From the NCBI RefSeq assembly GCF_048544455.1, contig NC_133534.1:35402217-35466216 (forward strand): DNA of 64,000 bases. Reading direction: 5' to 3'. This document shows, piece after piece, positions 11,261 to 23,530 of the stretch. Under the pieces are notes generated by a model that was given only the letters and a program-made list of their open reading frames with translations, did no database searches and had not been told where the DNA came from. The position numbers and the translations under genes are program-made. The stretch comes from Silene latifolia (Eukaryota > Streptophyta > Magnoliopsida > Caryophyllales > Caryophyllaceae). The first letter of the stretch is position 1; each line of letters starts with the position of its first letter.

Positions 11261-12039
11261 AATTAGATTATAGAATATGAAATAACAATCAGGCATTGTC
11301 TATTCATATGTGATAATCACATTTGTCGTTCAAGTTTTACTTTAAAACTCTTTTATTATACTTTGTTACATCCAAACGGGTTGTATGACGATATTCAACC
11401 CCGTTAAAGTGAACCCGGATTAACATAGTATTCGCCCATAGTCACTTGTATGAGGTGACGTCTCGAAGTGACTAGAGTGTGATGCGATTGATGGCAAGTT
11501 CAGTGCCATACAGTCATGTGAGATGACTAGTCGATCACATAGGCAGACTGTTAGGAACACTTTGTCGGGCAGTGACCGCTTATAGAGTTCTGGCAACTTT
11601 ATATAGCCTGGTCGTGGCGAGAGCTACTATATTATTCTAATGAGTCGATTCTTTTGACTAAAGACTGTTCACCTAAGGTGGCACAGTTTCAGATTAACTT
11701 TGATTTGTGTTACTACGACCTTCGTAAATGGGGTCAAATGGACATATTTTGGGTTATGATGGCTGTGGCTAGTCGAAGGGAATAAGTGCGATAGGAATTG
11801 CCCACCCCCTTGTCAGGGTTAAAACAATATCTCAGGGCCACTCGAGGAGTAATGAACTGGAAATGCGTGGCCACGCTCGGATGGTATCTATGGTAGATAA
11901 CTCCGGTCAATCAGTTATTCTCCAGATCGAGGAAACCACTCTCGATATGATCACTTGCAAGTACGACCTGAAAGACACCTTGCATTGAGTGGGAGATAGT
12001 AATAGGACTAGAGAATTGGTGACGCACACTTGTCGAGGA
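11261..12039 (+). other. 3' noncoding region of the decayed copia element
   Basis: No gene. The stretch 11830-12010 (ACTCGAGGAGTAATGAACT, GGAAACCACTCTCGATATGA, TTGAGTGGGAGA) is the same conserved block seen, inverted, at about 20150-20350 in the copia element at 19055-27860. The two elements are therefore of one lineage. Confidence 0.6.
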
Positions 12040-13361
12040 CAAGTGGGAGATTGTTGAAGTAAGTGTCCCTGACAATAATGCGATCACAATTGTCGATCAT
12101 ATTGATCACATATTTAAATCTCATATCAAGAATACGAAAGGGATGATAAATTACATATATAGTCAACTGGTCCACACATATCGGTAATGATTGGCTGGCT
12201 AGAGTTTGACATTACTGTCGTGCGACGGTGGTGATCAGTTGATCCCTTGAGGTCACACCTAAAGGACGATTCCCTTAATTGAAAAGGTTAATTAATTGTA
12301 AGTCAATACAGATTAATTAATTCCTTAAAATTGAACAAATTATTATCATAAGAGAGAAAAATGACATCTTATTATAATGTGATTAAATAAGATTTTGTTT
12401 AGTAATTTAAGAAGTTATATTACTAAAATTAATCGGTGTTTGCGAAACACGCGAGATGGGAATGATAAATTAGTTATAATTACAAGATGTTGTGAATTAT
12501 ACTAGCTAGTATTTAAATGACCATTTTATGTGAAAGTAATTTTGAATTACTAGTCAATTTGTTAAATGTGATTTATTTAATTTGTAAATGATATTTAATT
12601 TGTTAAATATGCATTTTAAATTAAAACATGACATATGACATGTCACATGTCACATGACATACAATTGTACAATTGACAAAAATAAAATGGACTCCATATT
12701 ACACATATAAACCGAAAATTGGTGGGCAATGTTAGAAGTTTGGCTTTTTCCATTTGTCTTATTCATTTGTCTAATATGCTTGATAGTGACATGACTATGG
12801 ACAAAGGCTTACACAATTTGTCTTGTGAAGACAAAAAGGAAAAATAAAAGGGGTCCTTTGACTCCCCTAACCCACCGGTTTTGATGTGTATAATTGAGAG
12901 ATTTTTCTCTCAATTTTTCTATCTATCTTATGTTTTATGAAAATACTACCTTCTCTCTCTTGTTCTTCATAAAATTCATTTTTATGAATCTAATTTGTAC
13001 AAATCAAACACTAATAATACTAGTAGTAGTATATGAGTATTAGTAATCGATTTTAAGGTAAACCACATTACAAATATCTAGTACATGTTAGTTTGTGGGA
13101 TTTTGGGATAGTCTTGGGTGCTACTTATTGGAGGGCTTCTATTTTGAAGTCATGAATGTTCATCCATTATTGGAAAGCTCAAGAACTAACAAGAAGGAGA
13201 TCTTGTTGGTGCCCATAAAACCGAAATCATATAGTAAGAACAATGAATTCTTCTCTTATCTTATTTATGTTTGCATGCATAAGATCTAGAATTTATTTTA
13301 TGACTAAATAAATTGTTTCATATATGAATATGTAAATTAATGAGATTAATAATTTCCAACA
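12040..13361 (+). repeat. 3' LTR of the decayed copia element, with polypurine tract
   Basis: The polypurine tract AAGTGGGAGAT (12041-12051) precedes an LTR running from TGTTGAAGTAAGTG (12052) to TTTCCAACA (13361), about 1310 bp with TGTTG...CAACA ends. The TGTTGRRGTxxGTGTCC start is shared with the 990-bp LTRs at 19055 and 26871 read on the minus strand. The LTR interrupts the gypsy LTR that resumes at 13362. The TGACATGTCACATG-type repeats at 12625-12660 are internal. Confidence 0.75.
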
Positions 13362-14692
13362 CATATCTCGAGTTATACAAATGATAATCAGGTGATTCTA
13401 ATTGAAGATGAAATCTTATCCTCTTAGCTTTCCAACGCCGTTAAAATCTCTTGATTCAGACAAGTAACGAAGAAATAGCGGCCGTTTGAAGTTCAGTGCG
13501 CGAAGTAGGAATTACGCACCGAGACAACTCGATCGAGTACTTTATATGCTCGATCGAGTAATTCACTTACCTGATCGACTAATTTGATTCTTATTATATT
13601 CGATCGAGTGCTTTAGTATTCGATCGAGAGCTTTTGGGGAAGATATCTCTCGATCGACAAACTTTATGTTGGTCGATCAGGTAAAACCTAGTCTGACGCA
13701 GCGCTTATTTAGCCGAGATCTATTTTATCCTATCTTAGTTTTATCTTATAATAAATATCTCTCATATATAAGAGATTATTAGGCCAGAGGACGGAATACA
13801 CCATACACCAGACACCATACAATATCACGACATATCAGTAGATTAGTTTAGTTTTTTGGTTCGGCGTTGTTTTTGCTCTTATTTTCCGGATCTAAACTCT
13901 GTAATTTCTTCTTCTCTTATCTTTTAATTTAATTATAGTATTAATTCTTTTCCCTTGTATCTCTTAGTTCAATTATCTCTTTAATTTCTCTTATTCCTTT
14001 TACATCTTTTATTTAATTCGTGTTTAATTCCCTCGATCATCATCCTATTATGTTTAATCTAGTTATCGTAATTATAGTTGTTATTAGTATTATTCCAATT
14101 ATGAGTGGCTAGTTCCCTTACTAGGATTTAGGGGAACCATGACTGAATGATGGTAGTTAAATAGATCTGCAGATCTGATGCTTGTTTCATGTCTATGTTG
14201 TTATTAGTATAATTTAATGGTAATTAGACAGTTAATGTGTATAGATGTTTTAATTAATTTGGCAAACTCTGACCTAGTCGGAAGATTGGAAGGAGTGAGA
14301 CCTGCTACAATTATTTAGGATACTCTAATGAGGGCGGAAGCTAAGTTAGTAGTATTTTAGGGTGAATAGCGGACCGGAAGGACCTTTTTATTACCGCTTA
14401 GACCAATGCATGTGACTAATCTGCGACCTAGACTATGACCATAGGAGATTTATTGGTGACCCGACAATCCTAGTTCCCTTTCTCTCTATTGTTAGATTTA
14501 TTTACTTCTTGTTGTTTAGTTAGATTAGTTAGTTATAAATTCCACCAAAAACCTCCAATTGTGACATCTGACAGGCTTATTTGAGCAAGTAAATACAATA
14601 GCCTCCCTGTGGATTCGACCCTGACTTCCCTAGCTGTATTAGTTAGAGACCTTTCGGGTTTATCTTTGATAGGGTCACAACAATCCTCATCA
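13362..14692 (+). repeat. 5' LTR (left-truncated) of the Athila/Tat-like gypsy element
   Basis: The sequence from 13367 matches 18594 onward and, after the copia insertion, 27866-28768, so these are two LTRs of one element. The first ~300 bp of this copy are missing where the copia LTR ends. It holds the CTCGATCGAG palindrome cluster at 13528-13680 followed by a TATA-like CATATATAAGAG (~13764). It ends CCTCATCA at 14692. Paired LTR copies plus the PBS immediately downstream make the assignment firm. Confidence 0.85.
13528..13680. promoter_or_regulatory. palindrome cluster I (CTCGATCGAG) in U3
   Basis: About seven copies of CTCGATCGAG or close variants (CTGATCGACT, TTCGATCGAG, CTCGATCGAC, GTCGATCAG) occur every 20-30 bp, ending roughly 85 bp before the LTR TATA-like box. 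The position fits a U3 regulatory array; function is inferred. Confidence 0.6.
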
Positions 14693-14697
14693 ATTTT

Positions 14698-14715
14698 TGG
14701 CGTCATTGCCGGGGA
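14698..14715 (+). other. primer binding site, tRNA-Asp type
   Basis: TGGCGTCATTGCCGGGGA differs at two positions from the complement of the plant tRNA-Asp 3' end, the usual primer of Athila/Tat gypsy elements. It lies 5 bp after the LTR end at 14692. Confidence 0.8.
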
Positions 14716-14899
14716 GGCGACGCTTTTTACTTGTTTCACTTAAGTTTGTCTTTAGCCTCAGGGAATTTATTCCTTGAGACAGTTCTCATCTTTTTCCTCT
14801 AATTGTGTTTTGATAGGTCCTACAGGCCCTACCTAGACATGATTCTTGGAGAAAGACCATCAAAGGGAAGGTTTGATTACCTTTGAATCTTCTACCAAG

Positions 14900-15507
14900 A
14901 TGTCTGACATATCCGAGCAATTGGAAGCTATCAAGGTAAGATTTGACAAGCTGGAGAGTAGACGATCTTTGGGGAGTCCACCTAAGCTTCATACTAGGGC
15001 GTAATGGGTGGTTTACTGCGAAAGATGTGGTGCTGAGGGGCACAGTGCTATTGTTTGTATGGCGGAGAAAGACCAAGTCTATGCTTTTCAGCAACATAGA
15101 CAAGGTAACTTTTTCTATGGCAATCCAAGTGGGGTATACCAAACTTTACCCTACCTCCGCCGCAACAAGCCTATGTGCCACCATATCAAGCTCAATAACG
15201 AGCTCCTCTCCCGAACAATACTGAACTGGTTGAGATGAAATACCTGGTACAGTCGCTTGAACTTCATTTTCATGAAAGGGAGCGGGTTTTTGATGCTTTT
15301 GTCATGGGACTTGGGAACCAGTTAGCTCAAGTGGCGACCGAGCAAGCTTTTAGACAGTTCGAGGTGGTACATATTGTCCGTACCAGAAGCGGTCCTTCCT
15401 ATGAAGGACTTGAAATACTTATTGATATTACTGACGATTATGATTCGGATGCTGACTTCGCTGTGCAAACTGACGCCTCTTTCGAAGACTCAAGTGCTGC
15501 CACATGA
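14900..15507 (+). pseudogene. gag remnant of the Athila/Tat-like gypsy element
   Basis: An ATG at 14900 (MSDISEQLEAIKVRFDKLES) opens a coiled-coil-like stretch that meets an in-frame TAA at 15002. The same frame continues with a CX2CX4HX4C zinc knuckle (CERCGAEGHSAIVC, 15017-15058) and a QQHRQGNFFYGNPSG segment typical of Athila/Tat gag C-termini. Another frame at 15235-15507 contains RTRSGPSYEG, the TRSG motif that marks the gag-protease border in this lineage. Protease, RT, RNase H and integrase are absent: only ~3.6 kb separates the LTRs. The element is thus a gag-only, non-autonomous derivative (TR-GAG-like). Confidence 0.7.
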
Positions 15508-15705
15508 GAGAAACTCGATCGAGTACATAAGGATGGTCGATCGAACATTACAACCGCAGAAACACTCGATAGAGTGGAAATAGGTGCTCGATCGAGCACT
15601 TTGCACGAGGAGCAACTCGATCGAGCAACTATGTTTGATCGATCGACCAATATTCACAAGGAAAGAATTCGATCGAGTGCTATTTTTGCTCGATCGAATA
15701 CAATG
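15507..15705. repeat. palindrome cluster II (CTCGATCGAG) after gag
   Basis: About eight copies of CTCGATCGAG and variants (GGTCGATCGAAC, TTTGATCGATCGACC, ATTCGATCGAGTG) occur in ~190 bp, directly after the TRSG region. Translated they give repeated LDR/ARSS/IRSS tracts on both strands, so frames at 15438-15650 (-) and 15574-15882 (+) are by-products unless shown to be translated. Confidence 0.75.
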
Positions 15706-16499
15706 GCCACGGAGAGCAATGTTATGTCATCTAGGCCCGTTTTGGATGACGATATGAAGGAAGACAGTGGTTATGGTGAATCTCCCATTTGGAAAGCCGA
15801 GCTGGATGCTTTAGAGACTGCAATATATGGGACAGAACCCATAAAGAGAACCCATAAAGAAGGGGAACGAGAAGGTAGATGAGTCAGTGAATGCTCCTAG
15901 CAGTCTAGCACGGTAGAGGTAATATACTCTTTTGCCACTGATTCCGACATTAGGAGTAGTAGATATCCTGACCGATCTGAGGTAATTACTGACGATAACT
16001 TCATGATTATTGGTATGGCGGATAGTAAACTACCTCATGTGACTTCTACTTTATGTTTTGATGCTCCACCCTCTCCCGGTTAGGCGAATAATTTAATAAT
16101 GTCTCACCATATTTGTCATCGGCAATTTGTTAAGTTGAGACGGTATTTCATATTGCTTTTATATGCTCCTTTTGTATTTTGGTGCTACTTATGCTTTTGT
16201 GTAGCACATGCGCAGATTTATGATCGGTTGCTAAGAGCTTTGAGTTGCTTTGATTGTGACCAACTGGAGTAATTGAGATAAAGACAAAAAGAGGTCGTGT
16301 GGGACCTATCTGAAACCAGCGCTGACCGGGAGGAAACCCTGATTTTTAATACTCGTTGTAATTGGATTTTTGAGACATTTTAGTCAGTAGCGTGTGTTTT
16401 AGACTTTTGTAATTAGTTTTTACACACGGTAGACTGCGGAATTTGGTTTGCTTTGTAGTTTCTGTGGGTCGTTTGTTGTGTATTTGCAGAAGTTCGTGC
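15706..16499. other. internal gypsy sequence, no domain recognised
   Basis: Continues the frame 15574-15882 (acidic, MKEDSGYGESPIWKAELDAL) and then noncoding sequence. No RT or integrase motif is visible on either strand. Confidence 0.5.
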
Positions 16500-16668
16500 T
16501 CAGGATCCCTTGATCGAGACCACCATCTCTCAATCGAGTCTGTTGCTCTCTCGATCGACCACCCGCAGGTGAAGACCTCTCGATCGAGTACCTCACTTCC
16601 TCGATCGAGCATTTTTCGCGCACCATAATCACTTCGATCGAGAGCTACCTGCTTCGATCGAGTATTGT
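16500..16668. repeat. palindrome cluster III (CTCGATCGAG)
   Basis: About seven copies (CTTGATCGAGAC, CTCAATCGAGTC, CTCGATCGACC, CTCGATCGAGTACC, CTCGATCGAGC, TTCGATCGAGAGC, TTCGATCGAGTATT) at 20-30-bp spacing inside the gypsy body. Confidence 0.75.
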
Positions 16669-18280
16669 TGCTTTGTTACGCGTTAAGCGATGTTGTTATG
16701 CGGCTAATTGCGACCTCCCTTGTTACTGGCTGGTTTGGGGAGGTCCGTCTATATCACGCTACCTTGTGAGATTTTTTAGCTCCTCCTCTTAATTCATTTC
16801 ATTTAGTTTGCATTTCCTTTTCCCCTTTATTATGCTGCTGCTGTTAGCTGTTGAGTACAATGAGGGCATTGTACAGTTTGGTTTGGGGAGGGTATATGCA
16901 TCCATATCTGTGTCTGCATATTGTTTTTATTGCATTTCAGTTTGCACGTTTTATTTTTGCATGCATTGTTTATTTTAATTGCAAAATTCAAAAATCTCAT
17001 AAAAATTAAAAAATTCGGAAATATAAAAAAATTCCACGTTTATTTTTGCATATAGGTTGAGTCGGAATGATGTTTTTCAATGATGAATTTGCACTACATT
17101 TAGTCTTTATGCTTAAGCCTTGCAAAATTAACATCTTTTAGTAGTCTTATGAATATCCACAAGTTTCTGTTTTATATTAGTTGAGCGAATAAACTACACT
17201 TGACATTTTGGCAACCTACTTGTAAATTCAAAGGATTAGAACTTATTAAATTGGTGTCATTTATAATCAGTTTCATGTAGGATTGTGAGTAGTATACTCC
17301 TTGCATAGGATGTAACATCAAATTACATAAATATGAAATTCAATTTCTTATTGCCTGCATACATTCGGGTTAGTGGTAGTGTCACATGTAAGAGAGGTGC
17401 TTACATTTCCCTTTCTTTCATTACTACCCATTAACTTCACATTAGCCAAATTTACCTTTTGACCCCATAACAACATCCAAAATTTAGCCTGCCTTGTCAA
17501 GCTAGTTTAGTGGTTTTTGTGGGTATACTATTATTTGTGTCAAATTTGGTCCGCTTTAAAAGATTTGAAGTTGGTAGCATGAAGGAGGAGGAATGAAAAA
17601 AAATGAATGAAAAAAAATCGAAAAAAAAAGAGAAAAAATGAACCGAATAAGAAGTTGGAAAAAAATAGGAAGTATTTTACCCCTAAGCGTTATTTGTATT
17701 TTATGAGGAGTTGTTGTTTTTGGCTAAGTGAGTTGTTTGCCAAATGAAGGCAATTGAGTTCATTTAGATGGTTTTGAAGCGGATGTTGTACTATTGGTAT
17801 TGTTTAGGTTGCTAGCTTGGCTTTTACCTTCACATTCCCAAAATGTTTTGCTCCTTCTTACCCATTACTTCACTTCCCATATTTTGTAAGCCCTCAGCAT
17901 GTAACAGGACCTTGTTTGGTTGGAGTGTATGTGCACGGTAGCTAGAATTGTCTATCATATTAGATTGCATGCATGTCTATGTAGGTCGTAGTTTAGGTGA
18001 GCGACTATTTCTCTTTCTCTCTTACATGTATATGCTTACCCTTTGCTTCATTGAGAGAGAGTGACCCGTGAGAGTCCAATTTTGAAGGTCTAGCAAGGTC
18101 GATGGTTCAGCTATTTTTATAAACATTATATAACTCGTTTGCATTTGACATTGTTGCTACAAGTGTTAGTTTGTTTGCATTACATTGGTTTAGGTGGACG
18201 ATTTGTAGCTAGCTCTGAGCTTAACTCCATTCCATTAGGTCCTTAGTTGCATATAGTTTCCTTGGGGACAAGCAAAGGTT
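16669..18280. other. 3' internal noncoding region of the gypsy element
   Basis: No ORF of note. An A-rich stretch (about 17590-17670) is present. The region ends at the polypurine tract before the second LTR. Confidence 0.6.
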
Positions 18281-19054
18281 TGGCTTGGGGAAGTTTGATG
18301 CGTGCATTTTATATAAACTTTTTGTACCGTATTTGCATGTATTTCTATGCATTTTGTGTAGTGTTTAGCTAAAAATGTCCCCTGAATAGTCTACTTTGGT
18401 TTATCTTGTATTATTTGCAGGTACGAACCATAGAGGAGCATAATCAAGCTTAAAACATGTCCATATACATACATTTTGAAGATGAGTTGAGTCGGAGCTT
18501 GGAAACTACTAATTTGTGATGCGCGTAGAAGTAAGGTAGCTAGGCGAGCAAAGAAAGAGCTTCATATAACCTGTACCTATTTTGAAGGGCTATATATCGA
18601 GTTATACAAATGATAATCAGTTTATTCCAATTGAAGATAAAAGCTTATCCTCTTAGCTTTCTAACGCCACAAAAATCTCTTGATTCAGACAAGTAACGAA
18701 GAAATGGCGGCAGTTTGAAGTTGAGTGCGCGAAACAGGAATTACGCGCTGAGACCACTCGATCGAGTACTTTAGTGTTCGATCGAGTACTTTATATGCTC
18801 GATCGAGTAATTTACTTACTCTATTGACTACTTTGATTCTTACTATATTTGATCGAGTGCTTTTGTGTTCGATCGAGATCTTTTGAAGAAGATATCTCTC
18901 GATCGACTAACTTTATGTTGGTCGATCAAGTAAAACCAAGTCTGAAGCAGGACTTATTTAGTCGAGATCTATTTTATCCTATCTTAGTTTTATCTTATAA
19001 TAAATATCTCTCATATATAAGAGATTATTAGGTCAGAGGACGGAATACACCATA
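18281..19054 (+). repeat. 3' LTR of the gypsy element, first part, with PPT
   Basis: A purine-rich TGGCTTGGGGAAGTT (18281-18295) precedes the LTR start TGATGCGTGCATTTTATATA (18296), the usual Athila/Tat LTR opening. The LTR is interrupted at 19054 by the copia element, and the rest lies at 27866-28768. Bases 19050-19054 (CCATA) are the left copy of the copia target duplication. Palindrome cluster IV lies at 18755-18930 and a CATATATAAGAG TATA-like box at about 19011. Confidence 0.85.
18755..18930. promoter_or_regulatory. palindrome cluster IV (CTCGATCGAG) in U3
   Basis: The counterpart of cluster I, with one more unit (CTCGATCGAGTACTTTAGTG) than the 5' LTR copy. Unit number therefore changes between LTRs of one element. 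Confidence 0.65.
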
Positions 19055-20044
19055 TGTAGGGCAATATCCGTATAAGACCCTTTAAATATAGGACTATAAC
19101 GTAAATTTAACATGTGAAATATGGTCATAAACGAAATACAATACAGAAACAACAAAGATAAAGAATCAACCTCGGGTCCTTTGTAGTGCGGCGTAAAGAA
19201 CAGAAATCAACAGAGATTTCCTCCTAATTGTTGCACCCAAGACCGTCTGAGACTATGCCCTTGTGCTAGAAATGCTCTCTAATTGACTTGCAATATCGAG
19301 AGAGCTATTGTGAGGTTTTTCAGATGTGAGATCTAGGTTTCAGAGAGAAATGATCTCCAAAACCCTAATTTTTCTGTAAATGAAAATCGCTAGGTCAAAA
19401 GGAGAGAGAGCCTCTCCTTTTGTTGCCTCGGTCCGCGGGTCATGAGAGGGGGGAGTGGGCTTTCCACTTTCTCCTCATTTAACTCGTGATCCGTCTGATC
19501 CGACCCGTCTCGCTAAAATGTATATGACACGGTTTATATTATAAATCGTCATCGGTTATCGGCTATTAAAATATCAACTAATAACACGGGTTAGTTGAAT
19601 TATTAATGCATGTCCGACAAAGACGATATTGTATAATTTATTCAATATACATTAATTAAATATAAATCGTTTATATTCAATTTACGAATTAACTGCTTAA
19701 TTCGCCTTAGCCATTATTATTTAATTCGTATTAAATAAAATATCTCAACATCACATTTTGACTAATTATTAGTCAAATAACTCGAACTAATCGGTTAGTC
19801 AAATTTGGCATCTACATGACTGTATTTTCATACTGTCACATCTCTCAAACGTATCCTATAGGTGTGACTTTTAGGGACCAGTTGATCACCGCCATCTGTA
19901 TGACAATAACGTCAAACTTATCTAGCAAGCCAACCGTTATTGATAAACGTGGATCAACCGATAATAATACCAAAAGTATGCCCTTTGATCCTTTTAGAGG
20001 TTTATAAGTCCTTGCACTAATTGTTAAGGACACCAACCCCAACA
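19055..20044 (-). repeat. 3' LTR of the copia element
   Basis: 990 bp; on the minus strand it begins TGTTGGGGTTGGTGTCC. Nearly identical to 26871-27860. ORFs across it (19816-20007, 19845-20186) also occur in the other LTR and are not genes. Confidence 0.95.
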
Positions 20045-20148
20045 AGCTCCCACTTGTCCGTACAAGTGTATGTGCAATGACGTTATCCGCACTAACTGGA
20101 GGACACAAGCTCCAACAAACTCCCACTTGTCCGTACAAGTGTATGTGC
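20014..20148 (-). repeat. duplicated LTR-end plus polypurine-tract module
   Basis: The true PPT is AGCTCCCACTTGTCCG on the plus strand (20045-20060), touching the LTR end. About 74 bp further on, 20087-20148 repeats both the LTR edge (GCACTAACTGGAGGACAC ... CCAACA, compare 20014-20044) and the PPT with its neighbour (CTCCCACTTGTCCGTACAAG to GTATGTGC). Two PPT-like sites therefore stand in tandem. Confidence 0.8.
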
Positions 20149-20901
20149 GATAACCGATTCTCATATTCATTTAAAATTTCTCCCACTCAATGTAAAACAA
20201 TTTGCAGATCCGGATCCGCAAAGGTCGTATTTTACAATCGATCTGTATCAAGAGTGGTTTCCCCGACTAGAGAGTAACTTAACTGATAAAACGAATCCGT
20301 ATCCGAGCATGGCCATGCATTTCGATTCTGACTCCTCGAGTGGCCCCGAGAAATATCGAGTACACTGATAAAGGCTGAATATTTCCTTCAACTCGACTCC
20401 TTCCGATCTAAGCACAACATGAAATGACCAAGAAAAAATCTACTTGGCCCCTGTTACGGATGACCGTGAGAAAGAAACCAAAGTCACCCAAAATCTGCCG
20501 TAGTCTCAAGAGACAGTCGATAGTCAAAAGAATCGACTCTTAGGATCACCATAGAGGTCCTATCCACGACCGGGCAGCGAATGTTATAAAACATTTAGGA
20601 CTCCACGTCGATGTCACAATGGTGTCCTACGAAATATCCGTATAAATCGCCTCTGTGATTGGTCAGTCAACCGGTTGACTTATGGCTCGTTGAACCCACC
20701 ATCAACCAACGTCACAAAATAATTGCCAGAGTTATCAGCTCATGTGGGCAATTAAGGACTAAAAATACAATGTTTGTTCAGTTCACTTTGTGGTGTTCAA
20801 AATTGTCGTACAATTCCACATGAAAAACAAAATATATAAATATCAAAACGATGATGTTGTATAGAGTACAAAAGAGAATGAATCTAATCCATAAAAGAGT
20901 A

Positions 20902-21290
20902 CTACAACTTAGGAACACGTTTAATCCCCATGGAATTAACATGCCCTTCATGCTTATCTTGTCGTAATGGTTTAGTGAGAGGATCTGCTATGTTATCATC
21001 TGTAGCAATCTTTTCTATCACTACTTCCTTTTGCTCCACGTAATCTCGGATTAGATGAGCTTTCCGTTGTACATGTCTAGACTTGTTGCTAGACTTTGGC
21101 TCCTTAGCTTGGAAGATGGCACCACTATTGTCGCAATAGATGGTGATCGGGTCATTCGAACTAGGCACTACGGATAGTCCATGTAAGAATTGACGCATCC
21201 ATATCGCTTCCTTTGTAGCTTCAGACGCGGCATAGTACTCGGACTCAGTCGTAGAATCTGCTGTAACAGTTTGTTTCGAACTCTTCCGGT
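20902..21290 (-). pseudogene. copia RNase H C-terminal part (third frame)
   Basis: This frame carries the RNase H end with YCDNSGAI, KSRHVQRKAHLIRDYVE and DNIADPLTKPL, the standard C-terminal landmarks of copia polyproteins. It is out of frame with the RT/RNase H-N segment upstream: a small indel near 21285 shifts the frame just after the GALVV strand. The normal protein end (IKRVPKL, stop about 20902) is kept. The enzyme would degrade template RNA during cDNA synthesis, but this copy is disconnected from RT. Confidence 0.85.
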
Positions 21291-23530
21291 GACGACTAAA
21301 GCACCATTAAGAGTAAAACGAATCCAGCATCGAGATTTAGAGTCATCACGATCCGTTTGGAAGCTAGCATCTGCGTAACCGGTTGCGCATAGCTTTTGTT
21401 CGCCTCCATAAGTCAATGCCCAATCTTTAGTCCTCCGTAGGTACTTAAGAATGTTCTTGACAACCAGCCAATGTGATTCACCTGGATGCTGTTGGAATCG
21501 ACTTGTCATACTCAATGCATATGCCACGTCCGGACGTGTGCATATCATGGCATACATGATTGATCCTATAGCCGAGGCATAAGGAATCCGTGTCATGCGC
21601 TCTTTCTCTTCCGGTGTCTCTGGTGACTGAGACTTGCTCAAATGCACCCCTGGAGCCATAGGAAGAAACCCCTTCTTTGAGTTAGTCATGGTGAATCTCT
21701 CTAGGACTTTGTCTATGTAAGACTCCTGACTGAGAGATAACATCCGTCGTGATCTATCTCGATAGATGCGGATGCCCAGAATTCTTTGTGCCTCACCCAG
21801 ATCTTTCATCTGGAAATGGTTTTTCAACCATACTTTCACCGAAGTTAAGAGAGGTATGTCATTCCCAATCAGGAGTATGTCGTCAACATACAATATTAGG
21901 AAGACAATCTTGCTCCCACTCGACTTGATATATAGACATGGTTCCTCGACCGATCGAGTAAATCCATTTTCTTTAATCACTTGGTCGAAGCGATGATTCC
22001 AACTCCGAGATGCTTGCTTAAGTCCATAAATGGAACGCTTAAGCTTGCACACTTTCTTAGGATGTTCTGGATCGATGAAACCTTCGGGTTGTACCATGTA
22101 CAACTCTTCCTCCAAAAAGCCGTTTAAGAAGGCGGTTTTCACGTCCATTTGCCAAATTTCATAGTCATGAAAAGCGGCAATCGCTAAGATAATCCGAATG
22201 GAACGCAGCATGACTACGGGTGCAAAAATCTCATCGTAGTGCAAACCTGGCACTTGGGTGAAACCTTTAGCAACTAGTCGTGCTTTGTAGATATCTTGCT
22301 GACCTTCCACAGAATGCTTTATCTTGTAAAGCCATTTGCATTGAAGGGGACGAACCTTAGCAGGTAAGTCAACAAGATCCCACACGTTGTTCTCGTACAT
22401 GGAGTCCATCTCGGATTGCATGGCCTCAAGCCATAGCTTTGAGTCAGAACTAGTCATGGCACCTTTATAGGTTGCGGGTTCACTACTCGTTAAGAGTAGA
22501 ACGTCATCTATATCATGTTCCTCGACCATACCTATGTATCTGTCTGGAGGAATAGAGACTCTTCCCGACCTCCTAGGTTCCTCAGGAATATTCACCGCAG
22601 CCGGGATTGAAGGAATTGATTCCTCCAATAGTTGCTCGGTATTTGGTTCTGGAATCTCCGACAGGTCGAAAGTTCTATCACTCTTTGCATTCTCGAGAAA
22701 TTCCTTCTCTAAGAATGTCGCACTAGCCGCAACAAAAACACGTTGTTCGGTTGGCGAATAGAAGTAATGACCAAGTGTTCCTTTAGGATAACCTATAAAG
22801 TATGTCTTGACCGATCGCGGGCTGAGCTTATCCTCGTGTCTCCACTTGACATAAGCCTCGCAGCCCCAAACCCGTATAAAGGACAAGTTAGGGACCGTTC
22901 CCTTCCATAGCTCATATGGAGTCTTGTCAACAGCTTTAGACGGACTTCGGTTAAGTATTAGAGCAGCTGACATAAGAGCATAACCCCATAATGAGTCAGG
23001 CAACATGGTGTGACTCATCATGGATCGAACCATATCAAGTAGTGTTCGATTTCTCCGTTCGGACACACCATTCAACTGAGGTGTTCCAGGTGGAGTTAAC
23101 TGTAGGGCAATCCCACAGTCTTTAAGGTGTTGATCAAACTCGTGAGAAAGATACTCGCCACCACGATCCGAACGTAGTGTTTTAATCTTTCTACCTAATA
23201 GGTTATGTACCCTATTCTGGTATTCCTTGAATTTCTCAAAGGATTCACTTTTGTGCTTCATTAAGTAGACATAGCCATATCTACTTAAATCGTCCGTGAA
23301 AGTGATGAAATACCTATAGCCTTCTTGTGCGGTGATTGACATAGGTCCACATACATCCATGTGTATGAGTCCTAATAGGTCAGCCGCGCGCATTCCAACA
23401 CCTTTGAAGGAAATCCGAGTCATCTTACCGATGAGACATGATTCACACGTGCCAAATGATTGAAAATCAAAGGCCGAGATAGCTCCATTCTTTATGAGCT
23501 GTTTTACGCGTTTCTCATTAATGTGTTTCC
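21285..23530 (-). pseudogene. copia integrase and reverse transcriptase
   Basis: A long frame reads through the integrase zinc-region end, the integrase core with D, D and E all kept (HMDVCGP, SDRGGEY, NGVSERRNRT), and the RT domain with MDVKTAFLNG, IYGLKQASRSW and LYVDDILLIGND, then the start of RNase H (GYADASFQTD). Catalytic residues look intact, so loss of function comes from frame breaks at both ends. Upstream the frame is lost near 23530 inside the pre-integrase WHCR...H motif; downstream near 21285. Strand and order agree with the LTRs. Confidence 0.9.

Noticed and set aside
15438..15650. Opposed ORFs over palindrome clusters (also 16346-16632, 26231-26533, 32937-33137)
   Set aside because: A palindromic repeat keeps frames open on both strands; the LDR/RSS-type repeats are by-products.
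19816..20186. ORFs repeated at 27632-27885 that look like a duplicated gene
   Set aside because: They lie in the two LTRs of one copia element, which explains the duplication.
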